A stretch of 32,454 nt of DNA from an uncultured Bacteroidia bacterium (GTDB lineage Bacteria; Bacteroidota; Bacteroidia; Bacteroidales; UBA932): contig CACYWN010000029.1 in the NCBI GenBank assembly GCA_902778105.1, forward strand, positions 1 to 32,454, in the 5' to 3' direction. The position numbers were made by a program, and so were the translations under genes. Of the stretch, positions 14,991 through 21,574 are shown piece after piece (position 1 is the stretch's first letter; every line of letters starts with the position of its first letter). The notes under the pieces were generated by a model that saw only the letters and a program-made list of their open reading frames with translations, had not been told where the DNA came from and ran no database searches.

Positions 14991-15757
14991 CCCTCGAACG
15001 ATTCAACGAAGTCATCGCCGGACTGGAAAAAGGCGAGATCCGCGTAGCGGAAAAGATTGACGGCCAGTGGGTTGTCAACAAATGGGTGAAGGAAGTAATC
15101 CTCGCCGGATTCAAGCTCGGCGCCATCACCGACATGTCCGAAGGACAGTTCTCCTTCTACGACAAGGCCACTTTCCCGGTGCGGAAGTTCACCGCCGAAG
15201 ACGGCGTCCGGATCGTCCCGGGCGGGTCCAGCATCCGCCGCGGCGCCTACCTCGCACCCGGCTCCATCGTCATGCCTCCGGCTTATGTCAATGTGGGCGC
15301 GTACGTGGGCGAAGGCACGATGGTCGATTCCCACGTGACCATCGGCTCCTGCGCGCAGGTGGGGAAGCACATCCACATCAGCGCATCGACCCAGATCGGC
15401 GGCGTCCTGGAACCCGCCGGGGCCATGCCCACCATCATCGAGGACGGCGCCTTCATCGGCGGCAACTGCGGCATCTATGAGGGCACCATCGTGGAAGAGG
15501 GTGCGGTCGTCGCCTCCGGCGTGATCATCACCTCCTCCACCGCCATCTTCGACGCCACCACCGGCGAGTTCATCCGCCGCAACACCGACGGACGCATCGT
15601 CGTCCCCCGCGACGCCGTGGTCGTCTCCGGCTCCAAGCCCATCATCCGCGACGGCAAGCCCCTCGAGAGCGGCGTGCACCTCTACTGCCCCGTCATCGTC
15701 AAGTACCGCGACGAAAAGACCTCCGGCAGCGTGCAGCTCGAGGACCTGCTTCGCTAA
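14981..15757 (+). CDS. dapD: Tetrahydrodipicolinate N-succinyltransferase
   Basis: This 258-aa left-handed beta-helix acyltransferase transfers succinyl from succinyl-CoA to tetrahydrodipicolinate. The hexapeptide region includes MPPAYVNVGAYVGEGTMVDS, then VTIGSCAQVGKHIHIS, GGVLEPAGAMPTIIEDGAFI and GGNCGIYEGTIVEEGAVV, all typical of DapD. Its presence indicates the succinylase branch rather than the one-step DapL aminotransferase branch known from some Bacteroidota; the pathway then needs DapC and DapE, for which this window has candidates. Overlaps dapA by 10 nt and ends 24 bp before a terminator-like hairpin. Confidence 0.95.
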   Translation: MEITLERFNEVIAGLEKGEIRVAEKIDGQWVVNKWVKEVILAGFKLGAITDMSEGQFSFYDKATFPVRKFTAEDGVRIVPGGSSIRRGAYLAPGSIVMPPAYVNVGAYVGEGTMVDSHVTIGSCAQVGKHIHISASTQIGGVLEPAGAMPTIIEDGAFIGGNCGIYEGTIVEEGAVVASGVIITSSTAIFDATTGEFIRRNTDGRIVVPRDAVVVSGSKPIIRDGKPLESGVHLYCPVIVKYRDEKTSGSVQLEDLLR

Positions 15758-15781
15758 AATCTGAAAATCCTTTTAACTTTT

Positions 15782-15826
15782 CTCAGCCCGCTGCGTCTTA
15801 TGAGTGCAGTCGGCTGAGTTTTGTTT
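15782..15826 (+). terminator. Terminator-like hairpin after dapD, touching the next start codon
   Basis: CTCAGCC (15782-15788) pairs with GGCTGAG (15812-15818), with a further CTGC/GCAG inside, followed by TTTTGTTT. It should end dapA-dapD transcripts. The ATG of the DUF4252 gene follows at 15827 with no spacer, so it could also act as an attenuator or translation-blocking hairpin for that operon. Confidence 0.75.
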
Positions 15827-16321
15827 ATGAAAAGAATACTGATCACACTTTGCATGGCCCTTTGCCTCGTAGGCGAGGCATGGGCCGGAAACCCGGGCGG
15901 GAAGCTCCGTTCGCTGGTCTCGTCCTTCAAAGGGACGGAAGGATTCGACGTCGTGGACCTGGGCGGTCCGGCGATGCTCCTCGTGAAGGCCGCGGCCCGC
16001 GCCGAGGTCGATGACCCCGAAGACCGCGCCGCCATGGACCTGTTCAAGGGCCTTAAGCGCCTCACCGTCGTGGATTTCTCCGAGGCCGCTCCGGAAAAAC
16101 GGGAAAAGTTCCTGCGCAAGGCCCTTCGGATCCTGGAAGGGGAAGAAATCCTCATGGAAGTCAAGGATGCCGGCGAGAAACTGAGCATCTACGGAACTTC
16201 CTCCAAGGATGGCAGCCAGTACCATGATATCATCCTCCTGGCCGAAGACGCCCTCATCAGCATCAAGGGTTCCATCCGGGCAGAGCAGGTGGGCGAACTC
16301 ATGAAACAGGCCTCGAAATGA
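15827..16321 (+). CDS. Secreted DUF4252 protein (first copy)
   Basis: This 164-aa protein has a signal peptide (MKRILITLCMALCLVGEAWA) and a body FKGTEGFDVVDLGGPAMLLV...LKRLTVVDFSEAAPEKREKF...IYGTSSKDGSQYHDIILLAEDALISIKGSI, the DUF4252 layout. In Bacteroidota, DUF4252 genes commonly flank an ECF sigma factor, as here. Function is unknown; a role in envelope stress output or sensing is an inference from context only. The stop overlaps the sigma factor ATG by 4 nt (ATGA). A second family member, 17188-17673, closes the operon. Confidence 0.8.
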   Translation: MKRILITLCMALCLVGEAWAGNPGGKLRSLVSSFKGTEGFDVVDLGGPAMLLVKAAARAEVDDPEDRAAMDLFKGLKRLTVVDFSEAAPEKREKFLRKALRILEGEEILMEVKDAGEKLSIYGTSSKDGSQYHDIILLAEDALISIKGSIRAEQVGELMKQASK

Positions 16322-16797
16322 CCGACGCCCGGTTCCATACCGTCTGGATCCCGCTGCAGGAACGTTTCTACCGCGTCGCCTTCTATCTGCTGGAGGACCG
16401 GGCCGATGCCCTGGACGCCGTACAGGACCTGTACGTCAAGCTCTGGAAAATGCGTGATTCGCTGGACCTGGTGGCCAATCCGGGGGCTTATGGGGCGCTT
16501 CTCGTGCGGAACCTCTGCATCGACCGGATCCGGCGGGCGCGGCCTTCCGAACCGCTCGAGGAAGACCTCCCCGGAAAACCGCCGCCCGACGAGGCGCTGA
16601 TGCTCCGGGAAACCCTCGGGACCCTGTTCCAAGCCATGGAAAAGCTCCCCGAAAGCCAACGGAAAATCCTGAAAATGCACCTGTTGCAGGGCATGACCTA
16701 CGACGAGATCGCGGCCGCGACCGGCCTTACCCCCCTTAACCTCCGTGTCCAGGTGAGCCTGGCCCGCAAAAAGTTGAAACGATATGAGAAAGCTTGA
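16318..16797 (+). CDS. ECF-type RNA polymerase sigma factor
   Basis: This 159-aa protein has sigma region 2 at about 10-75 (LLEDRADALDAVQDLYVKLWKMRD, then GALLVRNLCIDRIRRARP) and region 4 at about 100-155 (MEKLPESQRKILKMHLLQGMTYDEIAAATGL, ending LARKKLKRYEKA). It has no region 1 or 3, as in extracytoplasmic-function sigma factors. It probably drives transcription of envelope or stress genes, including its own operon; targets cannot be seen. It overlaps DUF4252 upstream by 4 nt and the putative anti-sigma gene downstream by 14 nt. Confidence 0.92.
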   Translation: MTDARFHTVWIPLQERFYRVAFYLLEDRADALDAVQDLYVKLWKMRDSLDLVANPGAYGALLVRNLCIDRIRRARPSEPLEEDLPGKPPPDEALMLRETLGTLFQAMEKLPESQRKILKMHLLQGMTYDEIAAATGLTPLNLRVQVSLARKKLKRYEKA

Positions 16798-17191
16798 TGA
16801 AATATCCCGACTGAGTGCCTCCGACCTGGAGCGTATTTCGTTGGACGAGAAGATTCCCGTTCCGGAGGAACTCTCCGGGAGGGTGCAGAATGCCCTGCAT
16901 GGCCTTTCCGCATCGGAGGAAGCCGGTGCCGGAAGCGTCCGGCCCGGATCTGCCGGAAACCGTTTCATCCGCCGGGTTCTCCCCGCCGTCGGCATTGCCG
17001 CCGCACTTGCCGTCGTCGCCGCCATCGGCCTGACCCGGGACCCGGAACCGGCCGACACGTTCGACGATCCGTACCTGGCTTACGCGCAGGTGGAAGCCGT
17101 GTTTGCCAAAATCTCCGGCACCGTCGCCTATGGGGCCGGGAAAATCGAAGATACCGAATCCCGAATTGACAAAATAAGTTATTGGAAATGA
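16784..17191 (+). CDS. Putative membrane anti-sigma factor
   Basis: This 135-aa protein has a cytoplasmic N-terminus of about 60 residues (MRKLDEISRLSASDLERISLD), one hydrophobic segment at about 65-83 (VLPAVGIAAALAVVAAIGL) and a roughly 50-residue outer part. Size, topology and a 14-nt overlap with the ECF sigma gene make an anti-sigma factor the best reading. No zinc-binding HxxxCxxC motif is present, so it would be a non-ZAS type. The family is not recognised by sequence. Confidence 0.65.
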   Translation: MRKLDEISRLSASDLERISLDEKIPVPEELSGRVQNALHGLSASEEAGAGSVRPGSAGNRFIRRVLPAVGIAAALAVVAAIGLTRDPEPADTFDDPYLAYAQVEAVFAKISGTVAYGAGKIEDTESRIDKISYWK

Positions 17192-17673
17192 AAAAGTTCT
17201 ATATCCTTGCGCTGATGCTCCTCGTGAGCGTCTCCGCCCTCGCCCAGAACGGGCGCTCCCTGTACAACAAGTACTCCGACCTCCCGGACGTCGAGGCCGT
17301 GTACATCTCCCCCGCCATGTTCCGCCTCATCGGCAAGATTCCCGACGTGGAAATGCAGGACGGTTCCGTAAACTTCGGCCCCATCATCAAAAGCCTCAGC
17401 GGCCTCTATATCCTGAACATTCCGGAATCTGACGCGGCCGCCCAGCTGGCCGACGAAGTGAACCATTTCGTCACGAAAGGCCACTACGAGCTCCTGATGG
17501 AGGCCAAGGACAACGGCGAAGTGATGCGGATGTACACCGTAGGCGACGACAAAGTCGTGAACAGCCTCGTCATGCTCTCCCGAGACGGTTCCGAGACCAG
17601 CTTCATCTGCCTGGACGGCACCATGCCCCGCGAACAGCTGGAGGCGATTATCGCCGAGGCGACGAAGGATTGA
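17188..17673 (+). CDS. Secreted DUF4252 protein (second copy)
   Basis: This 161-aa protein has a signal peptide (MKKFYILALMLLVSVSALAQ) and the same plan as the first copy: YSDLPDVEAVYISPAMFRLIGK, LSGLYILNI, YELLMEAKDNGEVMRMYTVGDDKVVNSLVMLSRDGSETSFICLDGTM. The first copy has diverged most at its N-terminus. Its ATG overlaps the anti-sigma stop (ATGA). It ends 5 bp from the convergent serpin stop. Confidence 0.82.
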   Translation: MKKFYILALMLLVSVSALAQNGRSLYNKYSDLPDVEAVYISPAMFRLIGKIPDVEMQDGSVNFGPIIKSLSGLYILNIPESDAAAQLADEVNHFVTKGHYELLMEAKDNGEVMRMYTVGDDKVVNSLVMLSRDGSETSFICLDGTMPREQLEAIIAEATKD

Positions 17674-17678
17674 GCCGC

Positions 17679-18989
17679 CTACCCGTTGTAGGCCCCGGCA
17701 AAGAGGATAGTGCCCGAGGTGGCTTCGCCCACAAGGAAGACAAACGGGTGGTCGGCGTTGAAAAACAGGCGCTTCGGTTCCTCGCCCGGACCGGGAGATG
17801 TCGGCCCAACCATGTCGACGACCGTGACGGAGGCCGCCTCGGTTCCCCACTCGGCAACGGAAATCCGGGCGCTCTGGTACACCTCGTTGATCCAGAACCA
17901 GGCGCCCGAACCATTCGGGGCGAACATCCGGTCGAACTGAGCCGACCCGTCATCCACGAATGCGCGGCGGATACCCAGTTCCTGCAAGGTTTCTTTCAGG
18001 GAATACCGGTTCTCAAGGTCGAACTTCGGCAGGCTCACATACACTTCGGCATCCTGCTTGAAACTTCCCAGGACGTCATTCCAGGAAACGCTCCGGAGTT
18101 CCCGGGTAAAGGCTTTCAGGTCATTTCCGTCCGGAAGAAGGAAGTACATGTAATATTTCCAGTCGCCGAAGGGAAGCGCCAGGACGGTATACCCATCCAT
18201 TTCGGCATAGCGGTAATAATTCCCGTCCACATGGTGCATCATGGACACTTGCCGGACAGAGCCGTCAGCCGTCGTGAACTTTCCTTCTTTGGTAAACTTT
18301 TCCTGAAACATGGGAGAATCCTCGGAACCCGCCCATTTGGCTTTGAAATACAGCGCATTCATCAGGTATGCGGCCGTATTGGGAGCCACGTCGGAAGGCT
18401 GGAGGATATTCTGCAGGAAACCGTCCGTGTTCCGGCTGGCCCACTCATTGACCCGGGCTGTCGTTTTTTCGGGATTGTCGAAAGGATCGTTTTCCACGGC
18501 GGCATAATAGTGGTCCTGGACGGTCTCCTGAAAACCGGGCAGCAGCGGGAACAGGTCATTCACGAGGAGGGCGTCGGTCAACTTGAGCGTCACCTTCAGA
18601 TCTACAGCCGGAAGCTGTTCCAGCAGGGTTTTATGATAGGCGTTCATCGCGTCGACCCCCTCGGTCCCGTAGCCCAGGACATCCAGGATTTCCTGAAGTG
18701 TCTCCCCGGATGCTCCGTTAGCCGTCATGCCCAGGGCACATTGCAGGCTGAGGGGCGAACAAAGGAAACTCTTCCCGTCATACAGCTGGTCCAGGAGGCG
18801 GAAAGCCAGCTCGTTTCCGGCTTTGACCCCTTCTTTCTGGGCCGCAGTCAGCGCCACGGAAGCAATGCTTTCGGTGGGCGTCGGAAAAGTGACCGAGATG
18901 GGCTTCCCGATCGGAACCCCGTCCCAGGTTTTCTGAAGCGTACAGGCGGTAAGCCCTGCCGCCAGCAACAAGATGAGTGTCTTTTTCAT
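17679..18989 (-). CDS. Serpin-family lipoprotein (serine protease inhibitor)
   Basis: This 436-aa protein has a lipoprotein signal peptide (MKKTLILLLAAGLTAC; Cys16) followed by a full serpin fold: SFLCSPLSLQCALGMTANGA, DPFDNPEKTTARVNEWAS, YLMNALYFKAKWAG, VSMMHHVDGNYYRY, VLALPFGDWKYYMYFLLPDG, VSLPKFDLENRYSLKETLQELG, and the C-terminal block RLFFNADHPFVFLV. The hinge of the reactive loop reads EWGTEAASVTV (about 378-390), with the small residues expected of an inhibitory serpin. The exposed loop continues VDMVGPTSPGPGEEPK, so P1 is uncertain. Surface serpins in gut bacteria may block host or competitor proteases. It is alone on the minus strand, convergent with the sigma operon. Confidence 0.93.
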   Translation of the reverse strand: MKKTLILLLAAGLTACTLQKTWDGVPIGKPISVTFPTPTESIASVALTAAQKEGVKAGNELAFRLLDQLYDGKSFLCSPLSLQCALGMTANGASGETLQEILDVLGYGTEGVDAMNAYHKTLLEQLPAVDLKVTLKLTDALLVNDLFPLLPGFQETVQDHYYAAVENDPFDNPEKTTARVNEWASRNTDGFLQNILQPSDVAPNTAAYLMNALYFKAKWAGSEDSPMFQEKFTKEGKFTTADGSVRQVSMMHHVDGNYYRYAEMDGYTVLALPFGDWKYYMYFLLPDGNDLKAFTRELRSVSWNDVLGSFKQDAEVYVSLPKFDLENRYSLKETLQELGIRRAFVDDGSAQFDRMFAPNGSGAWFWINEVYQSARISVAEWGTEAASVTVVDMVGPTSPGPGEEPKRLFFNADHPFVFLVGEATSGTILFAGAYNG

Positions 18990-19035
18990 AACAAGTATCC
19001 TTTTACTTGAAATCCGCAGCAGCCCGATCCTTGCA

Positions 19036-19980
19036 TCAAAGGTCGCGGAAACTTGCGCAACAGGTGCTTACAAGCCGGGCGGGCCCGGTCAGATACACGT
19101 CGGTGAACGTCTGATCCGCCCCGGCCGTAAAATCCACCGAGAGCCAGTCCTGCCGGGCACGGAGGCGGACAGATTCCTTCGCTTCGCTCGGAATGACAGC
19201 GGCGGCGTAAGCCGCTATGGCACTCGCAGTCAAGCCCGTGCCGCAGGCGAGGGTTTCGCCTTCGACTCCCTTCTCGAAGGTGCGGACATGGAGGCCGTCC
19301 GGAGCCACATGGACAAAGTTCACGTTCGTGCCGACAGGCGCGAAGGCCGGGTTCCAGCGGAGGGCTTTGCCTTCCTGGTCGACGTCCACCTTCTCCACGT
19401 CATCCACGAACTTCACGAAATGGCGTGTCCCGGTGTTCAGGAAGTACCCGCCCAGCATGGGCGTAATGCCATGGACGTCAATCATTTTGATGCGGACTTC
19501 CCAAAGGTCGGCTGGTGAGCCTGTCGAACCACCGGACCGCTGCAGGATTTCGCCCGTGTGGAGGCCGTCGGGGGCACGGAACAGATACTCCGCAGGTCCT
19601 TCGACAAGTTCAGGAACCTGCTCCGTGCCCGGTCCCTGAGCCTGTCGAAGGGTCGGGCGATAAGTGGGCTTGATGCCCAGGTAATCGGCAAAGGCCACGA
19701 TGCAGCGCCCGCCGTTCCCGCACATCATTCCGCCGGAGCCGTCAGGGTTATAGAACTCCATGGTGAAATCCACATCCGGTCCCTGTGGTTCGACAAGTTC
19801 ACTAACCGGTCCCTGAGCCTGTCGAAGGGCCGGTCCCAGGATCATCAGCCCGTCGGTCTTGAATTCCTTGCACAGCGCTTCGATGCGCGCCACCTCCCGG
19901 TATTCCGACACATCCCCTTCGCGGCCGTCGATGACCACGAAATCGTTTCCGGCACCGGAGAACTTATACAATTTTTCCAC
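19036..19980 (-). CDS. dapF: Diaminopimelate epimerase with several in-frame repeat insertions
   Basis: About 314 aa from the proposed GTG at 19980 (VEKLYKFSGAGNDFVVIDG). It converts LL- to meso-diaminopimelate. The two catalytic cysteines are in MMCGNGGRC (near 88) and ETLACGTGLTASA (near 247), and NTGTRHFVKF fits the usual His block. No ATG lies near the natural N-terminus; the only ATG, 123 bp upstream, would add an unrelated basic stretch, so the start is uncertain. The protein is some 40-50 residues longer than usual, accounted for by repeat-derived segments: LRQAQGPVSELVEPQGP (about 48-67), LRQAQGPGTEQVPELVEGP (about 108-128), GGSTGSP (about 148-155) and VIPSEAKES (about 261-270). All keep the frame and avoid catalytic motifs. 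It lies 23 bp or more after the aminotransferase stop. Confidence 0.88.
   Translation of the reverse strand: MEKLYKFSGAGNDFVVIDGREGDVSEYREVARIEALCKEFKTDGLMILGPALRQAQGPVSELVEPQGPDVDFTMEFYNPDGSGGMMCGNGGRCIVAFADYLGIKPTYRPTLRQAQGPGTEQVPELVEGPAEYLFRAPDGLHTGEILQRSGGSTGSPADLWEVRIKMIDVHGITPMLGGYFLNTGTRHFVKFVDDVEKVDVDQEGKALRWNPAFAPVGTNVNFVHVAPDGLHVRTFEKGVEGETLACGTGLTASAIAAYAAAVIPSEAKESVRLRARQDWLSVDFTAGADQTFTDVYLTGPARLVSTCCASFRDL
19171..19197 (-). repeat. 27-bp palindromic repeat (VIPSEAKES type) in dapF
   Basis: ATTCC/GGAAT arms around TTCGCTTCGCTC. On the coding strand it is read VIPSEAKES. Same 27-bp unit at 23905, 26215, 26447 and 28710. Confidence 0.9.
19514..19656. repeat. TCGACAGGCTCAGGG-type repeats in dapF: inverted pair plus half copy
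   Basis: At 19595-19656 an inverted pair (CCTTCGACAAGTTCAGG ... CCTGAGCCTGTCGAAGG) encloses about 20 bp. A half copy (GAGCCTGTCGAACC) lies at 19514-19537. Both are in frame in dapF. Confidence 0.85.
19778..19837. repeat. TCGACAGGCTCAGGG-type inverted pair in dapF, second site
   Basis: TTCGACAAGTTCA (19789-19801) faces TGAGCCTGTCGAA (19814-19826), flanked by GGTCCC. Encodes LRQAQGPVSELVEPQGP on the minus strand. Confidence 0.85.
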
Positions 19981-20125
19981 GTTTGCAATCAATTGCCCTT
20001 CCACACGTTTCCCGTTGCCGACGCGGTCGTGTTTTCGGCGTTTTTCGTTATTTTCAGTGCCGCGTCGGCATACAGGCGGCACCGTAGCCCCGATTTGCCG
20101 CAAATGCGGCTGATGAGCGATGGGG

Positions 20126-21388
20126 TTACGCCCGAATGCGGTTCCCGATAATCTCCCCCAGCAGTTTCAGCCCCGGTTCCATCTTCTCCTCCGCGATGAA
20201 GGAGAAATTGAGCCGCATCGTATTGCGGTGGCTGCCGTCCAGGAAGAAGAAGGAGCCGGCGACGTAAGCGACGCCCTTCGAGAGGGCCTCGTCGTACATG
20301 TCGATGGTATCGACCCCTTCCGGGAGCGTCAGGAAGAGAAACAGTCCACCTTCGGGGTAGGTCCAGGTCACCCCTTCCGGCATGTACTTTTCCAACAGGC
20401 TCACCATCAGGTCCCGACGGCGGCGGTACTCGGCCTTCGTCTTCACGAGATTCGCATCCAGGGCGCCGCTCGTCAGGAACTCCGTGGCCAAATACTGGTC
20501 GAACACCGGCGGGCACAGGTCCAGCGCCTGCTTGCAGATGTAGATCTGCTCCAACAACACCTCCGGACCGATGATCCAGCCCAGCCGGAATCCCGGCGCG
20601 AAAATCTTCGAGAAACTCCCCAGGTGCAGCGTCCGCTCCGGCGCCAGCGAATAGAGGGTCGGCACCTCCTCCCCACTGTACCGCAGCTCCCTGTACGGAC
20701 TGTCCTCCACGATGACCACGTCCAGTTCCCGTGCCAACGCCACGATCTCCTTCCGCTGCTCCAGCGTCATCGTCTCCCCGGAAGGATTGTTGAAATCGGG
20801 AATCACGTAGATAAACTTGATGGGACTCGAATCAGGCCGGGAGGGTGTTGTTCCGGAAACCTGTTGCCACCCTCGGCCACATAAGAGGGAGGGGCCCGAA
20901 GACGGCGCAGGCCGGCTTTGAGAGGGGTCGTCGGAGACGACGGTTTCCGGAGCAATACCCTTCCGGCCCCATATCGGCCTTACATCGGCCCTGTACGCCT
21001 TGAACGACTGCAGCGCACCGAGATACGTAGGTTCGGTGGTCAGGATGACATCACCCGGGTCGCAGAGGATGCGGGTACAGACATCGATGCCCTGCTGCGA
21101 GGAGGTCGTGATCTGGACACGGGAGACCGGCACGCCATAGCGGGCGGCGATGGCTTCCCGAAGCTCCGGAACACCCTGGGTAGCACCATATTGCAACGCC
21201 TTGGTGCCATACTTGTCCAGCACCAGCCCCGGAAGCCGTCGCAGGTCCTCCACGGGGAAGGTCACGGCCGCCGGATACCCGCCCGCGAACGAGCAGATGG
21301 CACTGAGGTCCACCTTCCGGAAGATTTCCCGGACGGGGCTCCGCATGAAGGAGGGGACGTCTGCTGAAAAAAGTCTGTTGAACTCCAT
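20126..21388 (-). CDS. PLP aminotransferase (ARO8/LysN-like), candidate DapC, with repeat insertion
   Basis: This 420-aa fold-type I aminotransferase shows FAGGYPAAVTFP, LQYGATQGVPELREAIA, TEPTYLGALQSFKA, VIPDFNNPSGE, VEDSPYRELRY, and the PLP lysine near 260 in GSFSKIFAPGFRLGWI. This is the 2-aminoadipate / aromatic aminotransferase type, not the DapL type. It sits directly upstream of dapF, and the genome has dapD, so N-succinyl-LL-2-amino-6-oxopimelate transamination (DapC role) is a reasonable inference; a general amino-acid transaminase is the alternative. Residues about 140-184 (GRKGIAPETVVSDDPSQSRP...SGTTPSRPD) come from a 134-bp palindromic element placed in a loop before VIPDFNNPSG. 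Confidence 0.85.
   Translation of the reverse strand: MEFNRLFSADVPSFMRSPVREIFRKVDLSAICSFAGGYPAAVTFPVEDLRRLPGLVLDKYGTKALQYGATQGVPELREAIAARYGVPVSRVQITTSSQQGIDVCTRILCDPGDVILTTEPTYLGALQSFKAYRADVRPIWGRKGIAPETVVSDDPSQSRPAPSSGPSLLCGRGWQQVSGTTPSRPDSSPIKFIYVIPDFNNPSGETMTLEQRKEIVALARELDVVIVEDSPYRELRYSGEEVPTLYSLAPERTLHLGSFSKIFAPGFRLGWIIGPEVLLEQIYICKQALDLCPPVFDQYLATEFLTSGALDANLVKTKAEYRRRRDLMVSLLEKYMPEGVTWTYPEGGLFLFLTLPEGVDTIDMYDEALSKGVAYVAGSFFFLDGSHRNTMRLNFSFIAEEKMEPGLKLLGEIIGNRIRA
20835..20968 (-). repeat. Nested palindromic element, copy 2, in frame in the aminotransferase gene
   Basis: Arms 20835-20861 and 20942-20968 pair at 24 of 27 positions. On the minus strand the core has GTCGTC/GACGAC (loop TCC), an AAGCCGGC/GCCGTCTT stem and the CCCCTCCCTCTTATG...GAGGGTGG hairpin. 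Core matches copies 1 and 4; arms are private. Same orientation as the host gene. Confidence 0.9.
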
Positions 21389-21399
21389 CCTGTCAATGA

Positions 21400-21552
21400 G
21401 GCCTGCAGGCAGGCACTTTATAACAAATTAATTATCAATCACTTGTATCAAACCCTTCTGCAGGCCTGCCGCAAAAGAAAGGGGTCTGCAGGTCTTCGTT
21501 TTCTAACTTATTGACACAAAGCCTCTTACAACACGCGCGCCCGCAGGCCTCA
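21400..21552. repeat. Two intergenic GCAGGCCT palindromes between murA and the aminotransferase gene
   Basis: Unit 1: GGCCTGCAG (21400-21408) faces CTGCAGGCC (21458-21466) around an AT-rich centre. Unit 2: GGTCTGCAGG (21483-21492) faces CCGCAGGCCT (21541-21550). The 186-bp gap contains no other gene. Same family at 24240-24392 and 31171-31239. Confidence 0.75.
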
Positions 21553-21574
21553 CCAAGACCGCGGGGCAAAGCCG

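Noticed and set aside
19981-20103. N-terminal 41 residues of an extended DapF (MRQIGATVPP...)
   Set aside because: Unlike any DapF N-terminus known to me, basic and repeat-free; more likely untranslated sequence in an open frame.
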